Shown here: positions 1 to 8,756 of the stretch, in pieces
Position numbering within the stretch: position 1 is the first letter of the stretch
Layout of the letters: each line of letters begins with the position of its first letter
Assembly: GCF_947255005.1 (NCBI RefSeq)
Contig: NZ_CAMYFI010000005.1
Location: 1-64,000, forward strand
DNA from: an uncultured Tessaracoccus sp.
GTDB taxonomy: Bacteria; Actinomycetota; Actinomycetes; Propionibacteriales; Propionibacteriaceae
Direction: 5' to 3'
DNA: 64,000 nt
The notes under the pieces: model-generated
The model's input: only the letters and a program-made list of their open reading frames with translations
Databases searched by the model: none
Told to the model about the DNA's origin: nothing
Made by a program: the position numbers and the translations under genes

Positions 1-3000
1 CTCGAACTCCGCGTAGGCGACGCGCATGTCGTGCTCGCGGTCGTAGTGCTCGAACGGCAGCTCGTAGACGTAGGTGTTGCCCGACGCGTTGGTGTGCGTC
101 CGTTCCTCCACCGTGATCGCCGCGCCTTTCTTGTTCCAGACCTTGCGGACAGGGGTGGGGACGAGGCGGCCGTTGGCGTCGTAGAGGTAGGCGTTGTGGT
201 CGTAGCCGTAGAGGACCGCGAACTGCGTGCGGTACACCGTGCAGAGCTGGTCTGCCGAGACTCCCAGCATCAGTGCGACCAAGGCGTCGATCTCGACCAG
301 CGCCTGCCGACGGTCTGCCGCGCGTCGCAGCGGCGTGTCGGGCGTCCACTCGGGGCCGACGTCGCCGAGTGTGGAGAACACGTGCTCGTCTGTGATCCAG
401 GAATCCTCTGCGAACTGTGCGTTCCAGCACTCCCGCCAGAGATCCGAGTAGGCGTGAGTGATGCAGTTCAATCGCAGGGATCGCAACCGCAGTCCGGCAG
501 ACAATGGGTGGTCCAAGCGGAGCCGAGGCAAGCGATTCAGCGTTGCGAAGTGGATGTCACTCTTGGGGGAGGACCGGATGGAGAAGTCCAAGAGCAACGA
601 AGACGTCCCCGCAGCCGCCATGATCAGCTCGTGGGTGGTTGGTGCACTAGCGGTGTATACCGGATTTACGTGGGCAGTCCCGGGCGGAACTATCGCCGCG
701 ATCAGGGTGCGCTCGCCCGCGTTCGCGGCCATCCTGCGCCAAGCGAGGCGGTACTCGTCGCGGGCAGGCTTGCCGTCCCAGTGGGTGTAGTCGGCGTCGT
801 ACTTCGCGCGCGGCCCGGCGGGCTTGTAGCTGGTCGCCGGGATGGCGTCGGGGGCGAGAGTCTCGAAGTCGGTCTCCGACCAGTCCTGGTTGTGCTTCAT
901 GGTCGGGTTGGGCTGCTTGTAGAGCGGCGTCGCGACGTGCAGGTGCGGCCCCTGCAAGATGGCGTCGTCCCAGCTCTCGGGGGCACCCCAGCGTTGGACG
1001 AAGTAGCCCTTCTGGCGGTCCATCTTCTCGTGCCAGCCCGCTGAGAACTTGAGCCCCAGTGATGCCATGCGTGCTCCCGCGGAGAGCACTCGCAGGGTCT
1101 CGGCGACCTCCCGGTTGACGGTGTAGAGCATCCGGGTCTGGCGGGCGTCCTGCAAGTCGGGATCAAGGATGTCACGCCACTCGCGGAGCGTCACTTCGTC
1201 GACGCGCTCGATGCGGCTGGCATGGGGCCGCTGGTCCCAGCGGCCCATGTGTTTGAACCCCGGCTGCTCACCCGAGCCGTCGTGGCGGAACGAGCGCTCA
1301 ACGGTGTCCGGGTGGTACAACGCGGAAGCGTTGAGGAATCCCACATCGCGTGCCCGGCCCGAGACGTGGACCCCGTAGGAGACGAGGTGATGCACCTCTG
1401 CGAAGAGCTGGAGTTCGTTGACGAACTGCCAGTGGCGTCGCAGGCGAGAGTAGGTGGCCGACCTCACGGTGCCAGCCTTCTCGTCCGTGAGGTGACTCTC
1501 GGGATGGAGCAGGCTGACAATTCCGTGCGGCGATCCATGAGCCCAGGTGCTCAACATGAAACAGCGATACAAGTCCGGTTGAAGCCCCATCAACACCGGA
1601 AAATTGATCTCCGAGCCCGTGTAGGCCGAGACGGCTGCGACTGGAGCCACGCCGTCGAGCAGCACGTCGGTCATGCCGGGCAGCGACAGCGTCGCAGCCC
1701 GGCGCACAGCCCGCATCTCCTCGGATGGCTTGTTCTCGAGCTGCCACCAAGGGTCGCCCTCGGCAAGCATCGCGTCGCTGTCCTGCATCGGACGGACCCA
1801 TGGAGGATTCCCGACCTGAAGGTCGAATCCGCCCCGGCCGAAGACGGGGGCGAAGTCGAGCTCCCAGTGGAAGAAGCCCTGATCGGCGGCCACGCGCTCA
1901 CAGACCCGCAACCACGGGTGGGCGGCGAGGACGTCGTCGACGGGCTTCGCCAGTCCGGCGGCGAGTGCGAAGGCCTCGTTGTCGGCAAGCGTGCTCCAGA
2001 TGTCGTCGGACTGGAGCGCTGCGGCGCCCTGGCTGGCGGCGCGGCGGCCGCTGCGGTTGGATCCCAGCAGTCCGGTGAGGGCGTCGATCCACTGGTCCCA
2101 CGTCGGGGGCTCGATCTCCTCGCCGGTGAGCGGCCAGAACCAGAGCGCGCACCACGCGTCCATGACGCGTCGCAGGCGGCGGTAGGCGCCGTTGGGGTCC
2201 GCGAGGGACGCCTCGATCTGCTCCCGCGTCACGACTCCCACATTGGGGGTCACGTCACGGCCCCAGAGCCTGATCGGCCGCCGCGACTGCTCCTCGGCGA
2301 CCATCAGGCGCCGGAGCGCCATGGTCCAGAGCTCCTCCACCTGGTAGGCGATCTCGACGAGCGCGTCGAGCTGCTTCTTGGAGGGCTTGGTGCGGAGTTG
2401 TTTGCGCCAGGCGTTGACGCGCCGCACCCGGTCGGGGATGAGTGCCTTCGCCTCCTTGCTCTGCGACGTCGACCCCCACCCCTCAGCCGGCAGCAGGAAA
2501 TGGTGGATGCGGCCGTCAGTGTCGGTGGGTGCGAGGGAGTCCTGCGCGATGCGCTCGGCGAGGTCGGTGAGCGGGACTGCCTTGGCCGGCGTCGTCAGCC
2601 ACGCCTTCGAGTTGACGTCGCTGCGGGAATAGACCTCGCGTCTGGCGCCGATCAGCGAGTTGCCCCGACGAAGCCTGAGGCCAAACCACGGGGCTTCGAG
2701 GCCCTTGCTCATCGTGTCGAGCCAGAGGGTGATCTCGGCGAACTCGACGGCGGTGGCGTTGAGATCGACGCCGTGGACGTTGTGCAGGGCGAGGTAGGCC
2801 TTCACCCGCTGCAGCTCCTCGGGGTAGTCCTCCGGCGGGATCTCCTTGCCGAGCTCGGCCTGCCGGCGACGGAGGTACTGCTCGGCGAGCTGACGGACCG
2901 CCTCGATGGCGAACGCGCCAGAGCCCATGGCCGGCTCGCAGACGCTGAGGGCGAGGATCTCGTCGGCGGTGGTCGTGGCGCTGTCCTGATCGAGCAGCTC

Positions 3001-4605
3001 TTCGAGCGCCTGGGAGACGACGAACTTCGTCAGCACCTCCGGCGTGTAATAGGACGCCGACTGCTGCCGCTCGCGGCCCGAGAGGCGGAACACGAACTGC
3101 CCCTGCCTATGGATGACGGGGCGCGGCTCGCCCGTGAGCTCGTCGACCTCGCGGACGAAGTCCTTCTCCGCGATGCCCTCGGCGCGCTCGGTGGGCACGA
3201 CCCACGAGCCCTTCTCCGGGTGGCCGTCCTTCGCCACCTCGTAGAGATCGGTCTCCGCGAAGAAGCCCGTGTAGCTCATCAGGCCCTCGTACACCGCGCC
3301 GAGCTGGTTGATGCCGAGGTCGACGTAGCTGATGAAGCCACGGTCGCGGCCCTTCGACTCCTTGCTCAGCAGGAGCCGCCGGAGCACGTCCTGCAGCGCG
3401 CCATTGCCGAGCTTCACCTCCGAGATCAGCGCGATCGCCTCCGGCTTGAACAGATCGGCGCGCAGCGAGTGGAACTCGAGCCCGTCCGTCTGCCCGTCGG
3501 CGCTCTCGCCCGGGGCGTGGCCGCCGTCGATGAGGCGGAACAGGATGTCCAACGACTCGTAGAAGTGGGTGCCGGAGCGGCTGGTCGGCGTCGAGAGCTC
3601 GACCAAGGTGAGCTCCCGCAGGCGGTCGAGGCTGTAGCCGGCGTCGTACTCGGTCGCGCCGACGGGCAGCACGCCGAGCTCCGGCGATGCCTCCGCGTAG
3701 AGGAGGAAGAGGATGCGGTAGAGAAACCTGAGCGACTGCCGGGCCAATGGCTGCGCCTGCCCGGCGGGCAGCGGGTCGAGCCCGAGCGATTGACGCCTGG
3801 CCACCACTTCGTTGGCGATGATCTCGATGCTCCGACGGACGCCCTCGCGCAGGTCCTTGCTGACGCCCACCGTGTGCTTCACGGACTCCTCGAGCGTCGC
3901 CTGCCACCAGATCTGGCCGTCGGCGGTGGGCGCCAGCGACGCGGCCTCGAGGATCGTCAGGGCCTTGTCGATCTCCCCGCCGCGACGGCCGTCGTTGCGA
4001 TCGGCGACGGTCTGCAGGTCGACGGCGAGGTAGCGCCCCTCAGCCCATCGCGCCTGCTCCGTGACGAGCAGCCAGCGTCCCGCGAGGATGAGCGCAAACT
4101 CCGGCCCGTCCTCCTCCTGCAACAGCGCCGATGCGGCGCGCGTCACGGAGGTCTCCACGGTCTTCTCGTCGCGCTGCCAGGGCTCCAGCAGCGGGAAGGG
4201 AGTGTCGCCGTCGCGGCTGAAGATCTCCTCGACGGCGTCCGCCGGCTCGGCATCGAGCATGGCGAAGGGCGCGGCCGACTCGACCCCGCGGGTGTTGTAC
4301 CGGCGGATCGGCCCGTCCACCTCGACCTCGTACTCGTCGGAGTCGTAGCCGAGGACCGAGCGGAGGCGATCGTAGAGCTCGCCCACCTCCTCGGGGCTCG
4401 GGGCGTCGTCGGCGTGGAGGTTGGCGAGGTCGACGGCGAGCTGCCCGCGCGCCGCTGTGAAGCGCGATCGGCTCGTCTCCGTCTCGGCGTCGTCCCACGA
4501 CTTGCGGCGCTCCAGCACCAGTTTCAGGAACGACTCGTTCTTCGCCTCGGTGGTGAAGAAGTGCTCGGAGAGGAAGTCCTCGCCGACGACGAGTGCATCA
4601 CTCAT
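1..4605 (-). CDS. Large N6-adenine DNA methyltransferase, DrmMI/Eco57I-like (3' end off window)
   Basis: The frame is open from the ATG at 4605 to the left edge, so at least 1535 residues are encoded and the C-terminus is missing. A YYTP segment lies near residue 518. The SAM-binding motif I (EPAMGSGAF) is at residues 557-565 and the catalytic motif IV (NPPW) at 933-936. The roughly 370 residues between them are typical of very large type IIG/PglX/DrmMI-like adenine methyltransferases. The gene starts inside the 3' end of the Abi-family gene (8 bp overlap), two genes downstream of a SNF2-type helicase. In class 1 DISARM the order is drmD-drmMI-drmA-drmB-drmC, which fits. The identity as DrmMI is inferred: the drmA, drmB and drmC genes would lie outside the window. 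The alternative is a type IIG-like or other large restriction-associated methylase. No nuclease motif was recognised in the visible part. Confidence 0.8.
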   Translation of the reverse strand, partial: MSDALVVGEDFLSEHFFTTEAKNESFLKLVLERRKSWDDAETETSRSRFTAARGQLAVDLANLHADDAPSPEEVGELYDRLRSVLGYDSDEYEVEVDGPIRRYNTRGVESAAPFAMLDAEPADAVEEIFSRDGDTPFPLLEPWQRDEKTVETSVTRAASALLQEEDGPEFALILAGRWLLVTEQARWAEGRYLAVDLQTVADRNDGRRGGEIDKALTILEAASLAPTADGQIWWQATLEESVKHTVGVSKDLREGVRRSIEIIANEVVARRQSLGLDPLPAGQAQPLARQSLRFLYRILFLLYAEASPELGVLPVGATEYDAGYSLDRLRELTLVELSTPTSRSGTHFYESLDILFRLIDGGHAPGESADGQTDGLEFHSLRADLFKPEAIALISEVKLGNGALQDVLRRLLLSKESKGRDRGFISYVDLGINQLGAVYEGLMSYTGFFAETDLYEVAKDGHPEKGSWVVPTERAEGIAEKDFVREVDELTGEPRPVIHRQGQFVFRLSGRERQQSASYYTPEVLTKFVVSQALEELLDQDSATTTADEILALSVCEPAMGSGAFAIEAVRQLAEQYLRRRQAELGKEIPPEDYPEELQRVKAYLALHNVHGVDLNATAVEFAEITLWLDTMSKGLEAPWFGLRLRRGNSLIGARREVYSRSDVNSKAWLTTPAKAVPLTDLAERIAQDSLAPTDTDGRIHHFLLPAEGWGSTSQSKEAKALIPDRVRRVNAWRKQLRTKPSKKQLDALVEIAYQVEELWTMALRRLMVAEEQSRRPIRLWGRDVTPNVGVVTREQIEASLADPNGAYRRLRRVMDAWCALWFWPLTGEEIEPPTWDQWIDALTGLLGSNRSGRRAASQGAAALQSDDIWSTLADNEAFALAAGLAKPVDDVLAAHPWLRVCERVAADQGFFHWELDFAPVFGRGGFDLQVGNPPWVRPMQDSDAMLAEGDPWWQLENKPSEEMRAVRRAATLSLPGMTDVLLDGVAPVAAVSAYTGSEINFPVLMGLQPDLYRCFMLSTWAHGSPHGIVSLLHPESHLTDEKAGTVRSATYSRLRRHWQFVNELQLFAEVHHLVSYGVHVSGRARDVGFLNASALYHPDTVERSFRHDGSGEQPGFKHMGRWDQRPHASRIERVDEVTLREWRDILDPDLQDARQTRMLYTVNREVAETLRVLSAGARMASLGLKFSAGWHEKMDRQKGYFVQRWGAPESWDDAILQGPHLHVATPLYKQPNPTMKHNQDWSETDFETLAPDAIPATSYKPAGPRAKYDADYTHWDGKPARDEYRLAWRRMAANAGERTLIAAIVPPGTAHVNPVYTASAPTTHELIMAAAGTSSLLLDFSIRSSPKSDIHFATLNRLPRLRLDHPLSAGLRLRSLRLNCITHAYSDLWRECWNAQFAEDSWITDEHVFSTLGDVGPEWTPDTPLRRAADRRQALVEIDALVALMLGVSADQLCTVYRTQFAVLYGYDHNAYLYDANGRLVPTPVRKVWNKKGAAITVEERTHTNASGNTYVYELPFEHYDREHDMRVAYAEFE

Positions 4606-5611
4606 GGCTGTTCCTTCGTGGGTGCGATCGGATGGTTATCGGGGAGGCTGGGGCGGGCGCTTCCCAGAGGGCCTCTCGTCGCCAGTCGTCGGGGAACCCC
4701 ATCTCGCCGACCGTCCGGTGTTCGATGGGGAGGAACGACTCATCGACGAGGCCCCGCAGCTTGTGTGGCCACGACGTGCCCGGGGAGATGGTCTGCAACA
4801 GGAATCCCGTCAAGAGCAGCGCGCCATAGACCCGCTCGCTCTGCTGCGGGAGCGAGCCGAGCCCGGGGACGCTCCGCAAGGCGGTGCCGGACGCTGGGAC
4901 GAAGGACATGTTCCAGAGCCGGGCGTGGTGTGCGCACACGTTCCGGACGATCGAGAGTTGCTGCAGCCAGCGCACCAGGGGATGCTCCTTCTTGGCCGAT
5001 CGCGCTTGTCGTTTGCTGAGCCGCGTCAGATCGACATCGAGTCCCATACCTGCGGCGACCGTGTACTGGTCCCGGGTGCGCAGACCTTCGAAGAGGATGG
5101 AGAGATCGCTGAAGTCCAGCACCTCCACGAGGACCCAGATGGGCAGCGAGGGGCCGTACTTGGCCAGATGGTGTTGGACGAAGCTGCTGTTCCTGGAGGC
5201 CCGCTGGACCCGCTGCCCGGCCTTCTGGACCCAGGCACCGTGCTGGAAGGTCGGCCTGGATTCCTGCGGCGAACGATGGGCGAGCGGCCCTCGGAGCCCG
5301 AGGATCTGGCTGATCTGGGACCGGAGCGCCACCTCCACCCGTTCGAGCCCGTCGAGCACCAACGAGCGCAGCTTGCGGTCGAACTCGTAGAGGGCCGCGA
5401 CGCTGGCGAAGTCGGTGTTCGGCAGGAACTCGTCCGCTCGAGTGACGGCGTCAATTGGGCGTCGATAGGGGTACCAGTAGCCGGAGAGCCGGTAGTAGTG
5501 AACCTGGGAGAGCCACTGGCTCGCCTGTCGCTCGTCGACGGTCATCCCGCGGTCCGTCAGCAACCGGATCTGCTGGGCGATCGTCGTCGCAGGCTTGATC
5601 GGCTGCATCAT
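4598..5611 (-). CDS. Abi-family (Abi_2/AbiD-like) protein
   Basis: A protein of about 337 residues with the Abi_2 N-terminal signature: an early helical segment, then VHYYRLSGYWYPYR near residues 38-51, and a later RNVCAHHARLWN segment. The RN(x)4H(x)3R-like pattern in the latter resembles HEPN-type RNase motifs found in Abi_D/AbiF proteins. Family members are abortive-infection proteins; an RNase mechanism is inferred, not shown. I chose the ATG pair at 5611/5608, although a GTG at 5641 in the same frame is possible and neither has a strong ribosome site. The gene lies between the helicase (76-106 bp upstream, depending on start) and the methyltransferase. Its stop overlaps the methyltransferase start by 8 bp, so translation is probably coupled. 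This is not a standard DISARM component, so it is either an accessory module or an insertion into the operon. Confidence 0.82.
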   Translation of the reverse strand: MMQPIKPATTIAQQIRLLTDRGMTVDERQASQWLSQVHYYRLSGYWYPYRRPIDAVTRADEFLPNTDFASVAALYEFDRKLRSLVLDGLERVEVALRSQISQILGLRGPLAHRSPQESRPTFQHGAWVQKAGQRVQRASRNSSFVQHHLAKYGPSLPIWVLVEVLDFSDLSILFEGLRTRDQYTVAAGMGLDVDLTRLSKRQARSAKKEHPLVRWLQQLSIVRNVCAHHARLWNMSFVPASGTALRSVPGLGSLPQQSERVYGALLLTGFLLQTISPGTSWPHKLRGLVDESFLPIEHRTVGEMGFPDDWRREALWEAPAPASPITIRSHPRRNSHE

Positions 5612-5717
5612 CGTCGACGTCCCGAAAGAGATCCAGCCCACACCAGAGGGATCTGGGCGGGCTGAACGGTTGATTCCACGGTACCAGCCTGCTTGCGCGC
5701 GAACAACACCGTCACAC

Positions 5718-8576
5718 CTACCGATCCTGTCCGAACGAGTCCGGGACCACGACCAGCAGCGGCCTGACGAGGCGCCGCGTCGGGCGCATGTCCTCGATCA
5801 CCTGCTGCTCCTGCGCGACGGTCATGCGCCGATTGCGCACGAGCTCGCGCTGGGCGACCTCCGCCGCTCGCTCCTGCCAGTCGCTCGTGCGGGCGCTCCA
5901 GCGCTCGATGCGCTGCTCGGCGGCATCCTTCGCGTAGGCCATCGTCGCTTCGAGGGCCACCTCGGCGTGCGCGACGGCTGGCTCGATGAATGCCTGCAGC
6001 CGATCGGTGTCGAGCGCGCCGGGGTTGATCATCTCCGAGCCGAATCCGATCTGCTCGAACAGCTCCCTGGCGGACGCGCGCACCTCGGGCAGCGCGAACG
6101 TGGGGTTGTCGGAATTTGGGAACTGCACGTCCACCCACGACACCGCCACCGTCTGGCCGTGCCGGTTGGTGAGGGTGCCGACGAGCAGCACATGCGGCTC
6201 GTCGACGTCGCCCCGCACCGCGAACACCTCGTTGCGGGCCAAGCTGGCGAGAGCGCGATCGGCGGCCCAGTCGAGGACCGGGTGCAACGGGCTCAGGTAG
6301 TGCGCCGTCGGCCACGTCGAGTCCGACGTGTCGGTGAGCGCGTCGGCAAGCAACTGCTTGCCCTTCTGCTTCGTCACCGCCAGCCGAAGCACCTCGGTGA
6401 CGCCGCGGTCCTTGAGGTAGGCCTGCGGGAGCACCTCGAGCCGCTGCCGCAGGTCTGCGGGGGGCCTGAACTCCACCGTCTGGTCCTGAGGGTGCTCGCG
6501 CCACTCGACGCCGCCCTTCTCGACCGGGGCGTGTGGCGTCGGGAAGGCGACCAGGAGCGCCTCGCGCAGGAAGTCCACGTCGGCGGCGTACAGCCCCGAG
6601 GACGACGCCCCCGCCTCGACGACCGGAGACTCCTCCGGAGCCGGGAGGGCCGCGAGGTCCGCGAAGAATGCGTCGACGAAGTCGAGGTCGTCGCTGAGCT
6701 GTATCGGCGAGCGGACGACGTCGTCGAACTCCGACTCGCCCGCGAGCACCGCCGCGATCGCGTCCTCCTCGGCCCGCACCGAATGGCAGCCCATGAGCAT
6801 GGCGGCGTCGCCGAGCGCGCGGTGCGCCTCCGCCTCCTTGTCGACGAGCCGCGTCAGCACGCGGATGTCGCCCGAGAAGCGCGGCGTGCTCGGGCTCAGC
6901 AGCAGCGTGGTGATCTGCGGCGGGGTGAGCTGGCCGTAGCGGTCGATGCGGCCGTTGCGCTGCTCAATGCGGATCAGGCTCCACGGGATGTCGTAGTGGA
7001 TCATTTCGTGGCACTGCTTGTGGAGGTTGACGCCCTCGGAGGCGACGTCGCCCGTCACCAACACGCGAATGGGAGAGTGCGCCTGCTTGAAGCTCTCGAC
7101 GATGTCCTGCTGCTCGACGTCGCTGAGGCCGCCGTGCAGGAGCTGCACCTGCTCGGGCTTGAACCCGAAGCTCTTGCGCAGTCGATCGCGCAGGTAGTGG
7201 AGCGTCTGGACTCGTTCGGAGAAGACGACCGCGCGCATCGGGCTGGCCTTGCCGACGCCGATGCCCTTCAGATACTCAACGAGCGCGTCGTACTTGGAGC
7301 TGCGCTGATGCGTCGGCTCGTTCAGGGCGAGGAGGCGACGCAGCGCGTCCCGCTCCCGTTGCTCGGCGGGGGAGAAGCCGTCGACCCGGCTGAGGCGCTC
7401 CCGCACCGTCGCTGCGAACGCTGCCGGCGACGACAGAAACGCCTTCGCGAGCACCCACTGGAAGAGCTTGCCCTTGCCGGAATAGGGCGACGAGCCGTGA
7501 CGCGGGTAGAGCCAGACCTCGGCGAGCTCGTGCGCGACGGCGTCCTCATCGGGGGAGGCGTCGATCAGACGGTGCTGGATGGGCTTGCGCTCGGCCCAGT
7601 CGGCGCCGACGACCTTGGCCACCTCGTCGCTGTGGCGGTGACGGCGGATGACCAGCCGGGCCACGTCGTCCTTGTCGAGCTGGCCCTGAGGCGAGACCGC
7701 CGTCGGCTCCAGCAGCCGGATCAGCTCGGCGAACGACTCGGCGTTGCCGTTGTGGGGCGTCGCGGAGGCGAGGAGCAGGGCGTCCGTGGTGGGCGCAAGG
7801 ATGCGGGCGAGGCGATTGTTCTGCGTCGCGGAGTTGGTGACGTTGTGCGACTCGTCGATCACGACGGCGTCCCACTTGTGCTTGCGCAGATCGTGCGAGA
7901 AGCGGTCCTGCTTCAGGGTGTCCATCGAGATGATGACGCGGTTGAAGTAGGTGAACGGATTGCGGGTGGCGGGCAGCTTCTGCTTCACGCGTTGCACGCC
8001 GATGGAATCCAGGCGGACGAACGGGATCGCGAATCGCGTCCACATCTCGTGCTGCATCTGCTCGAGCACGTGCCGGGGGCAGACGATCAGGATGCGGTCT
8101 CCGCGCCCGCGACGGATCAGCTCGGAGAGGATCATGCCGATCTCCAGCGTCTTGCCGAGGCCCACCGCGTCGGCGATCAGCAGCCGTGGGCGCAGGGCTT
8201 CCGGGCTCAACGCGCGCCGCACGGCGGTGTGCTGGTAACTGAGTTGGTCCGCCAGCGCGTCCGTGGAGACGGTGAGATGGTCGTCGGTGAGTGGTAGCGG
8301 GGTCTTGCGGACCGTCGCCTCGAGCCAGAGGCGGGCGTCTCGGTAGCCGGGGGAGTCGTCGCCCCGCACCGTGGCCTTGCGCGGATCGAGGACCTCGATG
8401 TGATCGAGCGACTCATAGAACTGCGCCGACTGGCCCTTGACCAACTCGCTCAGCCCCTGCGCCTGGATGAGCAGCCCGTCCGACGTCGAGCGGGCCTGCG
8501 TGACCAGCCACACCTCGTCGCGTACCACCACCACAGATCCGGGAGCGACTTCTAGCGTCGCGGCCAATTGCGCCAT
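5718..8576 (-). CDS. SNF2/RapA-like helicase, probable DISARM DrmD
   Basis: A 952-residue superfamily 2 helicase. Walker A (VGLGKT) is at 138-143, a DEAH-like DESH box at 241-244 and SAT at 271-273. The C-terminal helicase lobe follows, with VFSER at 451-455 and motif VI-type QRNGRIDRYGQ at 539-549. The RIDRYGQ ending is characteristic of RapA/SNF2 proteins. About 130 residues precede the motor and about 400 follow it, including a basic C-terminal region. It is the first gene of the minus-strand cluster with the Abi-family gene and the giant adenine methylase. Helicase plus giant methylase is the start of class 1 DISARM, where DrmD is the SNF2-family helicase. Assignment as a helicase is secure; assignment to DISARM is inferred from context. 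The start is the ATG at 8576, about 180 bp from the divergent lhr start. Confidence 0.82.
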   Translation of the reverse strand: MAQLAATLEVAPGSVVVVRDEVWLVTQARSTSDGLLIQAQGLSELVKGQSAQFYESLDHIEVLDPRKATVRGDDSPGYRDARLWLEATVRKTPLPLTDDHLTVSTDALADQLSYQHTAVRRALSPEALRPRLLIADAVGLGKTLEIGMILSELIRRGRGDRILIVCPRHVLEQMQHEMWTRFAIPFVRLDSIGVQRVKQKLPATRNPFTYFNRVIISMDTLKQDRFSHDLRKHKWDAVVIDESHNVTNSATQNNRLARILAPTTDALLLASATPHNGNAESFAELIRLLEPTAVSPQGQLDKDDVARLVIRRHRHSDEVAKVVGADWAERKPIQHRLIDASPDEDAVAHELAEVWLYPRHGSSPYSGKGKLFQWVLAKAFLSSPAAFAATVRERLSRVDGFSPAEQRERDALRRLLALNEPTHQRSSKYDALVEYLKGIGVGKASPMRAVVFSERVQTLHYLRDRLRKSFGFKPEQVQLLHGGLSDVEQQDIVESFKQAHSPIRVLVTGDVASEGVNLHKQCHEMIHYDIPWSLIRIEQRNGRIDRYGQLTPPQITTLLLSPSTPRFSGDIRVLTRLVDKEAEAHRALGDAAMLMGCHSVRAEEDAIAAVLAGESEFDDVVRSPIQLSDDLDFVDAFFADLAALPAPEESPVVEAGASSSGLYAADVDFLREALLVAFPTPHAPVEKGGVEWREHPQDQTVEFRPPADLRQRLEVLPQAYLKDRGVTEVLRLAVTKQKGKQLLADALTDTSDSTWPTAHYLSPLHPVLDWAADRALASLARNEVFAVRGDVDEPHVLLVGTLTNRHGQTVAVSWVDVQFPNSDNPTFALPEVRASARELFEQIGFGSEMINPGALDTDRLQAFIEPAVAHAEVALEATMAYAKDAAEQRIERWSARTSDWQERAAEVAQRELVRNRRMTVAQEQQVIEDMRPTRRLVRPLLVVVPDSFGQDR

Positions 8577-8655
8577 GTCCGGGATCCTATCGGGGCCGTA
8601 TGACGGTTTGCGCGGCGTGGCTTGTCAAAGGAACTTGGGGGCTGTGTGGATGGGG

Positions 8656-8690
8656 GTCTCGATACGGCGCTGCGCGCCTACTCGACCATC
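8656..8690. repeat. REP-like palindromic repeat
   Basis: A copy of the TCGATACG...CTACTCGACCA palindrome also seen near 28400, 29750, 31650 and 58000. It lies in the divergent intergenic region between the helicase and lhr genes. The core GGCGC/GCGCC arms could form a short hairpin. Confidence 0.6.
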
Positions 8691-8756
8691 TGGCGGGCGG
8701 GCTCGACCATCAGGGAGGGCGGAACCGCCGTCGGTGGGCGCTGCGATACTGGGCGC

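Noticed and set aside
1222..5019. A very long open frame on the plus strand (1265 codons)
   Set aside because: It is the antisense of the methylase and Abi genes. Its translation has no recognisable domains, is Arg/Val/Glu-biased, and the minus-strand frames carry clear motifs.
5595..8297. A 900-codon open frame on the plus strand
   Set aside because: Antisense of the SNF2-type helicase, which has intact helicase motifs; long antisense frames are expected at this GC content.
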